Positions 33,901-44,700 of a stretch of 64,000 bases of DNA are shown piece after piece. The DNA is taken from NCBI RefSeq assembly GCF_004362405.1, contig NZ_SNXE01000007.1:124001-188000 (forward strand), given 5' to 3'. Made by a program: the position numbers and the translations under genes. The notes below the pieces were generated by a model, which did not search any database, had not been told where the DNA came from, and was given only the letters and a program-made list of their open reading frames with translations. The stretch comes from Roseateles asaccharophilus (GTDB lineage Bacteria > Pseudomonadota > Gammaproteobacteria > Burkholderiales > Burkholderiaceae_C). Within the stretch, counting starts at the first letter, position 1. The number at the start of each line of letters is the position of its first letter.

Positions 33901-34988
33901 CGGGGGGCGGCGGCGTGCGCCGGCGGGGGCGTGAGTTCGGTCAGGCGCGCCACAAAGCGCTCCACGGCCGGGGGAAAGAGTCCATGGCCGGCCACCCAGG
34001 CGCGGTTGGCGCGGCCGGCGGCCTCGGCGTCCAGGCCCTCTAGCACCGCCAGGCTCAGGCGCGCGGGCTCGTCCAGGATCAGGCCCTGGCCGGCCTCCGG
34101 CGCGATCAGCTCGCGATTGGCCGGCAGGTCCGAGAGCAGGGGCAGGCATTCATGCGCCATGGCCTCCAGCACCGAGACGGCCACCGAGTCGCTCTCCGGC
34201 AGGCTCAGGTACCAGCGGGCGCGTGCATACCAGCCCGCCTGGGTCTTGGCATCCAGGCGGCCCAGAAACTCCACGCGCTCGGCCAGGCCCAGCGCGCGCA
34301 CCTGGGCCTCCACGGCCGGGCGCAGCGAACCGTCGTTGGCCACGGCCAGGCGTGCCTCGGGCTGCTCGCGCGCCACAGCGGCAAAGGCCTCAATCACCCG
34401 CTCGGGCCGGTAGAGAGGCTCCAGGCCGCGGTTGGCAAAGAAGAGCCAGGGCTGCTTCTTCGCGCCCTGCTTGGGCAGGACCTCCAGGCCGAAGGGAAAG
34501 GTCATCACCTCGCCCGCGCCCAGCTCGCCCTGCATCACCGCCGTCATATGGCGCGAGTCCGAGGTGCACAGCCGCGCCTCACGCAGCGCGCGCCGGGTGA
34601 GCCAGCGGTAGGCCGCGCCCTGGCGGGGGGTCACCAGGATGTCGCTACCCCAGGCCGAGGCCGCGATCTGGGCACGCAGACGCCAGCCGGTGCGCGCGGC
34701 CCAGGCCAGGGTGCCGTGCGAGGTGAGGTAGTGGGCATGGATCCAGTCGGCATCGACCTTGGAAAGCCAGGCGCCCAGGGTGGGCAAGGTCTTGATCACC
34801 GCGATATTGCCGCCGCCATGCGCGCTGGCGTGGCCCAGGGCCAGGCGGCGCTGGGGCGGCAACAGGCTCTCGAACTCGGGCAGAAAGCCGCGGCTGGACG
34901 CCGCCCAGAGCTCCACCCGGGGCGCCAGGGCCCGTGCCCACTTCAGCAGATGCGGGCTTTCGCCATCGCCCAGCAGGACCAGTCTCAT
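33897..34988 (-). CDS. GT4-family glycosyltransferase
   Basis: 363 residues with GT-B layout: MRLVLLGDGESPHLLKWARAL, WIHAHYLTSHGTLAWAAR, an acceptor-loop segment (ASAWGSDILVTPRQG), then FFANRGLEPLYRPERVIEAF and a donor-binding region SLPESDSVAVSVLEAMAHECLPLLSDLPANREL. The last carries the EX7E-type spacing of GT4 enzymes. Donor and acceptor are unknown. It lies between the WbuB-like transferase and the acetyltransferase genes, with 4-bp overlaps on both sides, giving cluster 2 two recognisable transferases after the initiating step. Confidence 0.87.
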   Translation of the reverse strand: MRLVLLGDGESPHLLKWARALAPRVELWAASSRGFLPEFESLLPPQRRLALGHASAHGGGNIAVIKTLPTLGAWLSKVDADWIHAHYLTSHGTLAWAARTGWRLRAQIAASAWGSDILVTPRQGAAYRWLTRRALREARLCTSDSRHMTAVMQGELGAGEVMTFPFGLEVLPKQGAKKQPWLFFANRGLEPLYRPERVIEAFAAVAREQPEARLAVANDGSLRPAVEAQVRALGLAERVEFLGRLDAKTQAGWYARARWYLSLPESDSVAVSVLEAMAHECLPLLSDLPANRELIAPEAGQGLILDEPARLSLAVLEGLDAEAAGRANRAWVAGHGLFPPAVERFVARLTELTPPPAHAAAPR

Positions 34989-35554
34989 CGGGGAACCTCG
35001 TTGGCCCAGGCTTCGTAGTGCGGCGCGAGCTCGGGGTACTGGGCCAGCAGGGTCGCATCACGCTCGCGCACATCACCCACCTGGCGCGCGGGCTGGCCGG
35101 CCATGATGGCAAAGGCCGGCACCTCGCCGCGCAGCTGGGCATAGGCGCAGATCAGGGCACCGCGGCCGATGCGGGTGTTGGCCTCGATCAGGCTGTGCGG
35201 GCCCACGAAGACATAGGGGCCGATCTCGATGGGCCCCTGGATATAGCCCGGCGCCGGCCCGCTGTGGCTGGCATAGGCCCGACCCAGCAGGCGGATGGAG
35301 CGGTGCGAGCTGTGGGTGACGATGCTGCAGAAATTGGTGATCTGCACGCCCTCGCCTATCGTGAGCCCGGCCGTGGCATCCAGGAAGTTGAACTGGCCGA
35401 TGAAGACATGGTCGGCCAGGCGCAGACCGGCCTCGCCCTCGATGCAGGTGCTGGGGGCGATGCGGCTGTGCGGCGCCCCACGCTCACCGAAGATCATGCG
35501 GAAGAAGAGCTGGCGCCACAGGGCGCGGCGCACGCGGTTAAGCCAGGCTCTCAT
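34985..35554 (-). CDS. LbH-family O-acetyltransferase (WcaF-like)
   Basis: 189 residues. Left-handed beta-helix hexads are visible (FIGQFNFLDATAGLTIGEGV, GPIEIGPYVFVGPHSLIEAN) with a loop SIVTHSSHRSIRLLG, as in colanic-acid-type O-acetyltransferases. It probably acetylates a sugar hydroxyl of the repeat unit. The start ATG at 35552-35554 is preferred because it precedes a basic helix (MRAWLNRVRRALW); the frame is open to 35686, but that part is proline-rich and overlaps the flippase gene. It overlaps the flippase gene by 17 bp. Confidence 0.83.
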   Translation of the reverse strand: MRAWLNRVRRALWRQLFFRMIFGERGAPHSRIAPSTCIEGEAGLRLADHVFIGQFNFLDATAGLTIGEGVQITNFCSIVTHSSHRSIRLLGRAYASHSGPAPGYIQGPIEIGPYVFVGPHSLIEANTRIGRGALICAYAQLRGEVPAFAIMAGQPARQVGDVRERDATLLAQYPELAPHYEAWANEVPR

Positions 35555-36818
35555 CGGCAGGCCCTTGGGCAGTGGTGGTGGCGGTGGCCTTGGTGAAGGC
35601 GGGAAAACGCTTCCAGGTCGCCAGCGACCAGAAGAAGAAACCGAAGTACAGGGCCATGGCGGCCGACACGCCCCAGGCCGCGCCAATCAGGCCGCCCAGC
35701 TTGAGGCCCAGGGCCAGACCAGCCACGAAGAGCAGCTGCCCCACCAGGGCCAGACGCAGGGCCCAGCCCTGGGCCTGCCAGGCCATGGTGGCCACCGACA
35801 GCGGCGAGGCAATGAAGTGCAGCGCGATATAGGGCGCCAGGGCCTGAGCCAGATGGCCTGCATCCACCCAGCGCTCGCCAAAAGCCCAGGCAAACAGCGG
35901 CCCGCCCCAGAGCAGCAGGACGAGCAGCAGAGGAAGGGCCAGCACGGCCAGGGCGGCCAGGGCCTGGCGCACCAGGGCCAGGGCCTCGGCCGGATCGCGG
36001 GCGTTCACTAGGCGGGGATACAGGGTCTGGGACAGGGCGCCGCCCACCAGGCCGGCCGGTGCCTTCAGATAGCGCAGGGCCAGGGCCCAGTAGCCCGCCG
36101 CGGCATCGCCGGCCAGGCTGGTGATGATGAGCAGGGCCAGGCTGTCCTGCAGGGCGCCGGCAAAGGCATGCGGGGTGTTGAGCAGGGGGAAGTCGCGATG
36201 CTTGCGCGCCAGGGTCTGCAGCGCCGCGCGCGGCTGCGCCAGCAGGCCCAACCAGCCGCCCTGCGGCGCCGGACGCGCCAGCAGCGCGGCCGCGCCCAGG
36301 CCCGCCAGGCTGGCGCCCAGCAAAAGGCCCCAGGCCCCCAGGCCCGCCAGGCCCAGGGCCAGCTGCGCCACCGCGCCACCGCCGTACTGCAGCACGCGCG
36401 CCACGGCCAGCTGGGCATAGCGCTGGGCACGCGTGGCCCAGAGCGTGAGCCACTGGGCCGCGGCACCGGCCAGCACGGCCAGGGGCAGGCCCAGGGCCAG
36501 GTCATAGTCCTGCCAGGCCAGCAGCACCACGCCGGCCACCGCGCTGGCCGCCGTCACGCCCAGCAGCACCCGCAGGCACAGGCCCATCAGCAGGGCGGCC
36601 GGCCCCTCCTCCCGCTCCAGCGGCAGGGCGAACTCATAGCGCGCGCAGCCCACCACCGCCACATTGGTGGCCAGGGCCCAGAGCAGGGCGAACTGGCCGA
36701 ATTCGGTGGGCGAGTACAGGCGCGTGAGCCAGGGCCCCAGCAGCAGGGGCAGGGCCTGGGCCAGGGCGCCGCCGGCCAGCAGGGTGAGGGTGGAGCGCCA
36801 CAGCCCCCCGGCGTGCAT
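35538..36818 (-). CDS. Wzx-type polysaccharide flippase (cluster 2)
   Basis: 426 residues with about 12 hydrophobic helices and an early motif TLLAGGALAQALPLLLGPWL then TRLYSPTEFGQFAL, the classic N-terminus of MOP-superfamily flippases. It is extremely rich in Ala and Leu and its codon use is the high-GC type of the surrounding chromosome, unlike the cluster 1 flippase. Its presence means the locus can export a second undecaprenyl-linked oligosaccharide. No polymerase gene accompanies it in cluster 2. It lies 5 bp downstream of the WbpE-like gene. Confidence 0.87.
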   Translation of the reverse strand: MHAGGLWRSTLTLLAGGALAQALPLLLGPWLTRLYSPTEFGQFALLWALATNVAVVGCARYEFALPLEREEGPAALLMGLCLRVLLGVTAASAVAGVVLLAWQDYDLALGLPLAVLAGAAAQWLTLWATRAQRYAQLAVARVLQYGGGAVAQLALGLAGLGAWGLLLGASLAGLGAAALLARPAPQGGWLGLLAQPRAALQTLARKHRDFPLLNTPHAFAGALQDSLALLIITSLAGDAAAGYWALALRYLKAPAGLVGGALSQTLYPRLVNARDPAEALALVRQALAALAVLALPLLLVLLLWGGPLFAWAFGERWVDAGHLAQALAPYIALHFIASPLSVATMAWQAQGWALRLALVGQLLFVAGLALGLKLGGLIGAAWGVSAAMALYFGFFFWSLATWKRFPAFTKATATTTAQGPADESLA

Positions 36819-36823
36819 GAAGC

Positions 36824-37912
36824 TCAGGCCTCCAGGGCGCGGCGCAGGGCCGCGATCACCTCATCCTGCTGGGCCTCGCTCAGATCGGGGCTCATGGGCA
36901 GGCTCAGCACCCGGTCGGCCGCGGCCTCGGCATGCGGCAGGCTCAGCTCGGGCCGCGCATAGGCCGGCTGGCGATGCAGGGGCTTGGGATAGTGGATGGC
37001 CGTGGGAATGCCCTGGGCCTGCAGGGCCTGCTGCACCGCGGCGCGGTTCTCCACCATCACGGTGAACTGGGCCCAGACGCAATCGCGGTCCGGGCGCACG
37101 GCCAGGCGCTGCAGCGGCAGGCCGGCCAGGGCCTGCTGGTAGCGCTCGCCCAGGGCCAGGCGGCACTGAATTTCCCAGTCGAAGCGCTCCAGCTTGGCCA
37201 GCACCACGGCGCATTGCAGCGTGTCCATGCGGCCGCCCACGCCCACGCGGATGTGGGTGTAGCGCTGGCTCTGGCCATGCACGCGGATCTCGCGCGCCGC
37301 CTGGGCCAGGGCCGCGTCGTCGGTGAAGAGCGCGCCGCCATCGCCATAGCAGCCCAGGGGTTTGCTGGGGAAGAAGCTGGTGGCGCCAAAGGTGCTGAGG
37401 CCGCAGCTCTTGCGGCCCTTGTACGTGGCACCAAAGCTCTGGGCCGCGTCCTCGATCACCGGGATGCTGCCGGCCACGGCGCGGATCTCGTCCATATCGC
37501 AGACCTGGCCATAGAGGCTCACCGGCATGATGGCGCGGGTGCGCGGCGTGATCAGGGCGGCGATGCGCGAGGCGTCGATGTTGCAGGTGTCGGGCTCGAT
37601 GTCGGCATAGACCGGCACCGCGCCCAGCAGGGCGATCACCTCCACCGTGGCGGCAAAGGTGAAGGGCGTGGTGATGACCTCGTCGCCGGGCTTCAGGTCC
37701 AGGGCCATCAGCGCGATCAGCAGGGCCTCGGTGCCGCTGGAGACCGTGATGCAGTGCTGCACGCCCACATGGGCGGCCAGTTGCTCCTCCAGCTCCTTGA
37801 CCTCGGGGCCCATGATGTACTGGCCATGGTCCAGCACACGCTGGATGCGCGCGTCCACGCTGGACTTCAGCGCGGCGTACTGCGATTTCAGATCGATAAA
37901 GGGCAGGCTCAA
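36824..37912 (-). CDS. DegT/DnrJ/EryC1/StrS aminotransferase, WbpE-like (copy 2)
   Basis: 362 residues. The PLP lysine is in [16 protein letters not shown]; other motifs are [22 protein letters not shown] and [17 protein letters not shown]. The N-terminus ([20 protein letters not shown]) is that of WbpE/WlbC enzymes, which aminate C3 of UDP-2-acetamido-3-keto-uronate. The upstream genes encode the WbpD and WbpB partners in the expected order. It corresponds to copy 1 at 8498-9622 but differs at many positions. Its start overlaps the acetyltransferase gene by 4 bp. Confidence 0.88.
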   Translation of the reverse strand: MSLPFIDLKSQYAALKSSVDARIQRVLDHGQYIMGPEVKELEEQLAAHVGVQHCITVSSGTEALLIALMALDLKPGDEVITTPFTFAATVEVIALLGAVPVYADIEPDTCNIDASRIAALITPRTRAIMPVSLYGQVCDMDEIRAVAGSIPVIEDAAQSFGATYKGRKSCGLSTFGATSFFPSKPLGCYGDGGALFTDDAALAQAAREIRVHGQSQRYTHIRVGVGGRMDTLQCAVVLAKLERFDWEIQCRLALGERYQQALAGLPLQRLAVRPDRDCVWAQFTVMVENRAAVQQALQAQGIPTAIHYPKPLHRQPAYARPELSLPHAEAAADRVLSLPMSPDLSEAQQDEVIAALRRALEA

Positions 37913-38481
37913 GAGATCAGCTCCACATGCTCGCCGTTCAGGCGGTAGCGTTCGCCGGTGGCCGGGCAGCTCGCCAGGCCCGCGGCATCGAATTGCAGGC
38001 GCTCGCCGTGGCGGCTCATCCAGCCGATGCGCCGCGCGGGCACGCCCACCATCAGGGCATGCGGCGCCACATCCTTCTGCACCACGGCGCCGGCGCCGAT
38101 GAAGGCGTACTCGCCGATGGTGCTGCCGCAGACGATGGTGCAGTTGGCGCCCAGGGTCGCGCCCTTCTTCACCAGGGTGCGGCGGTACTCGTGCTTGCGC
38201 ACCACGGCCGCGCGCGGGTTGTAGACATTGGTGAACACCATGCTGGGGCCGCAGAAGACCTCGTCCTCCAGGGTCACGGCGTCATAGATCGAGACATTGT
38301 TCTGCACCTTGCAGCCGTCGCCGATCAGCACATCATTGCCCACATAGACGCCCTGCCCCAGCGAGCAGCCTGCGCCAATGCGTGCGCCCGGGCTCACATG
38401 GGCGAAATGCCAGACCTTGGTGCCCTCGCCCAGCTGGGCGCCTTCGTCGACGATGGCGGATTCGTGTTTCCAGTAGCTCAT
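37909..38481 (-). CDS. WbpD-like UDP-2-acetamido-3-amino-uronate N-acetyltransferase (copy 2)
   Basis: 190 residues of left-handed beta-helix with hexads [40 protein letters not shown] and [20 protein letters not shown]. The loop [18 protein letters not shown] is typical of the WbpD/WlbB group. It acetylates the 3-amino group made by the WbpE-like enzyme using acetyl-CoA. It lies between the WbpE-like gene (4-bp overlap) and the WbpB-like gene (10-bp gap). It is longer than the copy at 8011-8490. Confidence 0.88.
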   Translation of the reverse strand: MSYWKHESAIVDEGAQLGEGTKVWHFAHVSPGARIGAGCSLGQGVYVGNDVLIGDGCKVQNNVSIYDAVTLEDEVFCGPSMVFTNVYNPRAAVVRKHEYRRTLVKKGATLGANCTIVCGSTIGEYAFIGAGAVVQKDVAPHALMVGVPARRIGWMSRHGERLQFDAAGLASCPATGERYRLNGEHVELIS

Positions 38482-38491
38482 GCGGCGGGGC

Positions 38492-39550
38492 TCAGAAGAC
38501 CAGGGGCAGGCCCACGCGCTGGCCGTCGCGCGCGCTGCGGTAGGCGGCGATCAAGATCTCCAGCGAGCGCAGGCCCTCGTAGCCATCCACCTCGGCGTGA
38601 GCCTCGCCACGCAGGGTGCGGATCACGTTGTCGTAGTAGAGCGGGTGGCCGAAGCCGTAGACGCTGCCGGTCTCATAGCTGGCGTTCTTGACCGCCTCAT
38701 CGTCCGGATGCGGCTCGGCAAAGGCCCAGTGCTCGATCTTGTTGACCGCAGTGCCGCCGATCTTGACCGTGCCCTTCTCGCCCAGGATGGTGATGGAGCC
38801 TTCCAGGTTCTGCGGCCAGGTGAGCATGGTGACGTTGATGGAGGCCAGGCCGCCGTGGCGCAGGCGCACGCTCATCACGCCGGTGTCCTCGGCCTCGATA
38901 TCGCGGGCCAGGGTGGCCGTATAGGCGTGGACCGAGTCCACCGGCCCCACCAGCCAGTCCAGCAGGTCCACATAGTGGCTGGCCTGGTTCATGAAGGCAC
39001 CGCCGTCCAGATCCCAGCGGCCGCGCCATTTGGCGGCGTCGTAATAGCTCTGCGGCCGGGTCCAGAACACATTGACCGTGCTCATATAGATGCGGCCGAA
39101 GCGGCCCTCATCGATCGCTTTCTTGACCAGCTGCACCGTGGCGTTCAGGCGGTTCTGCTTGACCACGAAGAGCTTGACCCCGGCGTCGCGGCAGGCCCGC
39201 ACCATGGCCTGGCCCTCCTCGAACTTGGTGGCCATGGGCTTTTCGCTCAGCACATGCACGCCGGCCTGGGCCAGGCGTATGGCTTGCTGCGAGTGCAGGC
39301 CCGAGGGCGTGGCCAGCACCACGATATCGGGCTGGCTGCCGGCCAGCAGCGCGTCCAGCGAGGCAAAGCCGGCCGCGCCGGTGGTGGCCACGGCGGCGGC
39401 CAGGGCCTCGGGCTGGGTGTCGCACACCGCCACCAGCTCGGCACGCTCGCCATGCTTGGCGATGGCGGCGAAATGGTTGTGGGCAATGCGGCCGCAGCCG
39501 ACCAGGGCAAAGCGGATCTTGCGATCCAGGATGGGGAGCGAGACGGGCAT
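38492..39550 (-). CDS. Gfo/Idh/MocA oxidoreductase, WbpB/WlbA-like (copy 2)
   Basis: 352 residues. NAD-binding motif [17 protein letters not shown], catalytic-lysine motif [12 protein letters not shown], then [20 protein letters not shown] and [16 protein letters not shown]. It belongs to the UDP-GlcNAcA 3-dehydrogenase group and opens cluster 2. The frame runs on to 40726 across lysS, but that extension is antisense to the tRNA synthetase and not real; ATG 39548-39550 is the sensible start. It is divergent from lysS, with a 72-bp intergenic region for both promoters. Confidence 0.88.
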   Translation of the reverse strand: MPVSLPILDRKIRFALVGCGRIAHNHFAAIAKHGERAELVAVCDTQPEALAAAVATTGAAGFASLDALLAGSQPDIVVLATPSGLHSQQAIRLAQAGVHVLSEKPMATKFEEGQAMVRACRDAGVKLFVVKQNRLNATVQLVKKAIDEGRFGRIYMSTVNVFWTRPQSYYDAAKWRGRWDLDGGAFMNQASHYVDLLDWLVGPVDSVHAYTATLARDIEAEDTGVMSVRLRHGGLASINVTMLTWPQNLEGSITILGEKGTVKIGGTAVNKIEHWAFAEPHPDDEAVKNASYETGSVYGFGHPLYYDNVIRTLRGEAHAEVDGYEGLRSLEILIAAYRSARDGQRVGLPLVF

Positions 39551-39595
39551 GGAAGGCCGGATTCGAGCGGAACTCGGGATTCTAAGAGGCCCGGC

Positions 39596-39601
39596 TAAAA
39601 T
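39596..39601 (+). promoter_or_regulatory. Putative -10 element of lysS
   Basis: TAAAAT in the context GGCTAAAATC, 21 bp before the lysS start codon. The same context (CCGCTAAAATC) precedes ychF at 51141-51146, which supports a common housekeeping promoter style. No good -35 hexamer is seen. The leader would be only about 15 bases. Confidence 0.45.
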
Positions 39602-39622
39602 CGCAGCAAATTCAACGAGTTG

Positions 39623-41149
39623 ATGATGACCCAGCACACCCCCGCCACGCCGCACCACGCCCCCGCCGCTGCGGACGAGAACCAGCTGATCACGGAACGC
39701 CGCGAGAAGCTGGCCGCCCTGCGCGCCAAGACCGCGGTGCCCTTCCCCAACGACTTCAAGCCCCAGCACCGCGCCCTGCCCCTGTCCCAGCAGTACGGCG
39801 AGCTGGACAACGAGACGCTGGAGCCGCAGGGCGTCCAGGTCAGCGTGGCCGGTCGCCTGATGCTCAAGCGTGTGATGGGCAAGGCATCCTTCGGCACCCT
39901 GCAGGACGCCACGGGCCGCATCCAGCTCTTCGTCACCAAGGACGGCGTGGGCGAGGAAAGCTACGAGAGCTTCAAGCACCTGGACCTGGGCGACATCGTG
40001 GGTGCCGAGGGCACGCTCTTCAAGACCAAGACCGGCGAGCTGTCGGTGCGCGTCAGCACCCTGCGCCTGCTGACCAAGAGCCTGCGCCCCCTGCCGGACA
40101 AGTTCCACGGCATGAGCGACCAGGAGCAGAAGTACCGCCAGCGCTATGTGGACCTCATCACCGACGAAGACGCCCGCAAGCGCTTTGTGGCGCGCAGCAA
40201 GGCCGTCTCCTCCATCCGCAGCTTCATGGTGGACCAGGGCTTCCTGGAGGTCGAGACCCCCATGCTGCACCCCATCCCGGGTGGCGCCAATGCCCGTCCC
40301 TTCGTGACCCACCACAATGCGCTGGACCAGGAGATGTTCCTGCGCATCGCGCCTGAGCTCTACCTCAAGCGCCTGGTCGTGGGCGGCTTCGAGCGGGTGT
40401 TCGAGATCAACCGGAACTTCCGCAACGAAGGCGTCTCGGTGCGTCACAACCCCGAGTTCACGATGATGGAGTTCTATGCGGCCTACTGGACGCACCATGA
40501 TCTGATGGACTTCACCGAGCAGGTGCTGCGCCACGCAGCCATCGCCGCCACCGGCAGCGCCGCCATCAGCTATGCCGGCCGCCCCGTGGCCCTGGACAAG
40601 CCCTTTGCCCGCCTCTCGGTGCGCGACTCCCTGGTGGCACATGCCGGCCTCAGCGAGGCCCAGGCCGATGACGCCGAGCTGCTGCGTGCCAAGCTCAAGG
40701 AGCTGGGCGAGGAAGCGCCCAAGCACTGGACCCTGCCCGAGCTGCAGTTCGGCCTGTTCGAGGCCGCGGTGGAAGAGAAGCTCTGGGAACCCACCTTCAT
40801 CATCGACTATCCCGTAGAGGTCTCGCCCCTGGCCCGCGCCTCCGACACCAACCCCAAGATCACCGAGCGCTTCGAGCTCTTCATCACCGGCCGCGAGTAC
40901 GCCAATGGCTTCTCCGAGCTGAATGACGCCGAAGACCAGGCCGCGCGCTTCCAGGCCCAGGTGGCCAACAAGGAAGCCGGTGACGACGAGGCCATGTATT
41001 ACGACGCCGACTTCATTCGCGCCCTGGAATACGGCATGCCCCCCACCGGCGGCTGCGGCATCGGCATCGACCGCCTGATCATGCTGATCACGGACTCGCC
41101 TTCGATCCGCGACGTGATCCTCTTCCCCGCCCTGCGTCGGGAAGGCTGA
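39623..41149 (+). CDS. lysS: Lysyl-tRNA synthetase, class II
   Basis: 508 residues. N-terminal OB-fold anticodon-binding domain (about 60-150, [21 protein letters not shown]), then the class II core: motif 1 ([21 protein letters not shown]), motif 2 ([20 protein letters not shown]) and motif 3 ([15 protein letters not shown]). It charges tRNA-Lys in the cytoplasm. ATG 39623 is followed by another ATG at 39626, either of which could be used. It is a core gene marking the right edge of the polysaccharide locus and is followed by a clear intrinsic terminator. Confidence 0.97.
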   Translation: MMTQHTPATPHHAPAAADENQLITERREKLAALRAKTAVPFPNDFKPQHRALPLSQQYGELDNETLEPQGVQVSVAGRLMLKRVMGKASFGTLQDATGRIQLFVTKDGVGEESYESFKHLDLGDIVGAEGTLFKTKTGELSVRVSTLRLLTKSLRPLPDKFHGMSDQEQKYRQRYVDLITDEDARKRFVARSKAVSSIRSFMVDQGFLEVETPMLHPIPGGANARPFVTHHNALDQEMFLRIAPELYLKRLVVGGFERVFEINRNFRNEGVSVRHNPEFTMMEFYAAYWTHHDLMDFTEQVLRHAAIAATGSAAISYAGRPVALDKPFARLSVRDSLVAHAGLSEAQADDAELLRAKLKELGEEAPKHWTLPELQFGLFEAAVEEKLWEPTFIIDYPVEVSPLARASDTNPKITERFELFITGREYANGFSELNDAEDQAARFQAQVANKEAGDDEAMYYDADFIRALEYGMPPTGGCGIGIDRLIMLITDSPSIRDVILFPALRREG

Positions 41150-41170
41150 GCGACCTCAGGCGCATGACAA

Positions 41171-41197
41171 AAGCGGCTCCTCGGAGCCGCTTTTTTT
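41171..41197 (+). terminator. Rho-independent terminator of lysS
   Basis: A 10-bp perfect stem (AAGCGGCTCC / GGAGCCGCTT) with a two-base loop, running into seven T residues, 21 bp after the lysS stop. It lies between convergent lysS and the DUF4148 gene; the opposite strand has only a short T run, so it should act mainly on lysS. Confidence 0.9.
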
Positions 41198-41245
41198 GTG
41201 CCCATGGCGCAGGCCGGCCCCATGGAGCCGGCTTGACGACCACGC

Positions 41246-41587
41246 TTACTGGGCGCTCTTGGGCTGACCGGCGAGACGCTCCGCCGACACCGCCCGAGCA
41301 CGCTGCAGGGCCTGCAGCTCGCCCAGGTCGGGATTGTTGCTGTTCAGCAAGGCCAGCTCGCCGCTGGCGCGGGCGCGCTCCAACTCGGCCACGACCTCGG
41401 CACGGGTCTTGGTCGAGGCCACGCTGCGCACGCTCGGGCTGTAGCTCTCGCTGTCCACGCGGGCGATCTCGCCGGCGGCGCGGGCACGCTGCAGCTCGGC
41501 CTGGACTTGTTCCCGGCTCAGGCCCTGGGCCATGGCGGCGCTGGCGGCGATCAGGGACAGGGCAACAACACTCAGCTTCTTCAACAT
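41246..41587 (-). CDS. DUF4148-type small exported protein
   Basis: 113 residues. Signal peptide MLKKLSVVALSLIAASAAMAQ, followed by two imperfect copies of a motif (LSREQVQAELQRARAAGEIA and KTRAEVVAELERARASGELA) and a third, weaker helix (LGELQALQRARAVSAER). Such proteins are abundant, short periplasmic products in Burkholderiales, usually called DUF4148, and their function is unknown. The start ATG at 41585-41587 has a good ribosome-binding site (AAGGAG in CCAAGGAGTACCC), which excludes the longer in-frame extension to 41686. It is convergent with lysS. Confidence 0.85.
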   Translation of the reverse strand: MLKKLSVVALSLIAASAAMAQGLSREQVQAELQRARAAGEIARVDSESYSPSVRSVASTKTRAEVVAELERARASGELALLNSNNPDLGELQALQRARAVSAERLAGQPKSAQ

Positions 41588-41778
41588 GATGGGTACTCCT
41601 TGGTAGTCGGTTGACGGAACCGGCTGCGGGCGCTGTGCCCTGCAATCACCGTGTCCATGGCCGCAACTGTAAAAACTAACCACCAAGTAAAAAACTAGCC
41701 CAGCATGAATTGACCATTCAAAGAATCAGAAGAATCCATGACAAGCCGCGCGGATTCAAACAAGAGTGCGAACAACGC

Positions 41779-44700
41779 TCAAACCTTGCCCGACCAGGTG
41801 CGCGCCAGCGCTTCAAAGTCCGCGATGGGCATGGGGCGCCCATAGAACCAGCCCTGGAAGGCATGGCAGCCCTGCTCGGCCAGCAGATCGCGCTGGGCGC
41901 GGGTCTCCACGCCCTCGGCGATCACCTCCAGACCCAGGCTGTCGCCCATCTGGATGATGGCCCGGGCGATGGCACGCGCATTGGGCTCCTCCAGCAAATC
42001 ACGCACAAAGCTCTGGTCGATCTTGAGCTGGGTCAGGGGCAGACGCTTGAGGTAGGCCAGGGAGGAGTAGCCGGTGCCGAAGTCGTCCAGCGAGAACTGC
42101 AGGCCCAGGGCGCGCAGCTGCGCCATCAGGCCGATGACGGCCTCGGTGTCCTCCAGCAGGGCACTCTCGGTCAGCTCGATCTTGAGACGCCCGGCCGGCA
42201 CGCCGCTGCGCGCCAGCTGCTGCTGCATCAGGCCCAGGAATCCCTTCTGGCGCAGCTGCAGGGCGCTGAGGTTGACGGCCAGGGTCAAGGGGGCCAGCGC
42301 CGGATCCTCGGTCCAGCGCGAGAGCCAGGCGCAGCATTGCTGCAAGGCCCATTCGCCCAGGGGCGCGATCAGGCCGGTCTGCTCGGCCAAAGGGATGAAC
42401 TGGGCGGGGGAGATAAAGCCCCGCTCTGCGTGCCGCCAGCGCATCAACAGCTCGCCCCCCATCAGGCGGCCGTCCCGGGCCACCTGGGGCTGGCAGTGCA
42501 GCTCCAGCTGCTGCAGATCGACGGCGCGGCGAAGCTCGGCCTCCAGCAGGGCGCGCTCGGCCATGGCCGCCTGGGTGGCCGGGTCGAAGAAGCACAGGCG
42601 ATTGCGCCCGGCGGACTTGGCCTGGTACATGGCGTGGTCGGCATGCTTGAGCAGCTCCTCGCAGTCGCCACCCTCCTCCCCCCACAGCACGATGCCGATG
42701 CTGGGCGTGCTGTGGTGCTGCTGCCCGCCCAGGGTGTAGGGCTGGCCCAGCACGCGCAGCAGCTTCTCGGCCGCCGCCTCGGCATGCAGCACGGCGTCCT
42801 GCTGCTGGACCCCCAGGTCCTGCAGCAGCACCACGAACTCATCCCCGCCCCATCGGGCCACCGTGTCGTCGGTGCGCAGCACCGCCTGCAGGCGGCGCGC
42901 CACGTCCTGCAGCAGCCGGTCGCCAATGCCATGGCCCAGGGTGTCGTTGATGGACTTGAAGTTGTCCATGTCGATGAACATCACCGCGCCGCGCCGCGCC
43001 TTACGCCGGCTGGCGGCCAGGGCCTGGCGCAGGCGATCCAGCAGCAGACGACGGTTGGGCAGCCCCGTCAGCGCGTCGTAAAAGGCCAGACGCTCGATCT
43101 CGGCCTCGGCGCGCTTGCGCTCGGTGATGTCGCGGGTCAGGCCGATGAAGCGGGTGCGGCCCTCGTGCTCGATGCGTGACACCGCCAGACTCATGGGGAA
43201 GACGCTGCCGTCGGCGCGCCGCCCCTCAACATCCCGGCCCTTGCCAATGATGCGCGCGGCGCCGCCGGCCAGATAGCGGGACATATAGCCGCCATGCTGG
43301 CGAGCGTCGTGCTCAGGCATCAAGATGCTGACATTGCGCCCCAGCACCTGATGCGCCTGATAGCCGAACATGGCGCAGGCCGCAGGGTTCAGGGATTCGA
43401 CACGTCCCTGCGCGTCGACGGTGATCACACCATCCACCATGTTTTCCAGCACGGCCTGGGTGTAGAGGGCCTGGCTGTGCAGCCGGTCCTGACCCGCGCG
43501 CAGCTCCGTGATGTCCAGATGCGTGCCCACCAGTCGCAGCACGCGGCCCTGGGCATCACGCGCCATCACCCGCCCCCGGCTGAGCACCCAGATCCAATGC
43601 CCGTCGCGATGACGCATGCGGAACTGCGCCTCGTACTGGTCCGACTCGCCCTCCAGGCTCAGCTGCAAATGGGTCTGCACCAGGGGGGCATCGTCCGGAT
43701 GCAGGCGCTCGTGCCAGCTCCGTACCGTGGACTCCAGGGTCGACTCACCCAGCATGGCGCAATAGCGGGCGTCAAAGCGCGCCGAACCACTGGCCACATC
43801 CCAGTCCCACACGCCCAGGGCGCCGCCCTCCAGCGCCAGAGACACCCACTCCGCCGCCTCCTGCTCCTGCTGCTTCTGGCGCTGCTGCAGATCGAAGATC
43901 AGGCGCTGGCGACGTTGCCACAGCATCAGGGCCAGCACCGAGAGCAGGCTGATGGACAGGCCCACGGCCAGCACCGCGGCGCGCTGGCGTCGCCAGGGCG
44001 CCTCCAGCGCGTGCACAGACCGCCCCACGGCCACCACCAGGGAGGGACGCGGGTCCAGGCCCGCGGGCCGCACACTGCGCACCGACATGAGTCGCAGATC
44101 GCCGCTGACCACGGCGCGCATGCGCTGCAAGCTGACATCGCGCCCTTCCAGCAAATGGCGATACAGCACACTGTCCTGGCGCGCGCTGAAGTCCTCGCCC
44201 AGCCAGCGGGGCTGCTCGGGCAGCAGGGCAAACAGGCGCCCTTGCTCATGCACCAGGGCGCTCCAGGTTTCGGCCGAGGGCTGCGCGGTGCGCAGCACCG
44301 CATCGAAATAGCTGGGGGCAAGCAGGGCGCTCACCGCCCCCTGCCAGCGTCCCTGGGCGTCACGCAGGCCCAGGGTCAGTGTCAGCGTCTGCTCCCCGCC
44401 GTCGGGCCTGATCTGCGGCGCAGCGATATGGAGCCGGCCGGCCTGCGGGCGCTGGGCGCGGGCCAGCTCATAGCCCGGGCGCAGGACCTCTACCAGGCTG
44501 GGCAGGGCGCTCGCGGAGCTGGCCTGCACGCGTCCCTGCTCATCCATGATGCTCAGGGCATGCACCCCGGGCATGGCCTCTGCCAGCGTGTGCAGCAGGG
44601 GCTGCAGCTGCGCCAAGGCATCCCCGCTGCGCTGGGCGCGCTGCCCGTCGATGGTCAGCAGGGCGGTGTTGATGCCGATGAGCTGCTGGGCCACCACGCC

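Noticed and set aside
39551-40726. N-terminal extension of the cluster 2 WbpB-like gene across lysS
   Set aside because: The extension is antisense to the LysS catalytic core; the NAD-binding fold starts right after ATG 39548-39550.
41710-43179. Plus-strand open frame of 489 codons opposite the GGDEF-EAL gene
   Set aside because: It is the antisense of well-conserved GGDEF and EAL coding sequence and has no recognisable motif.
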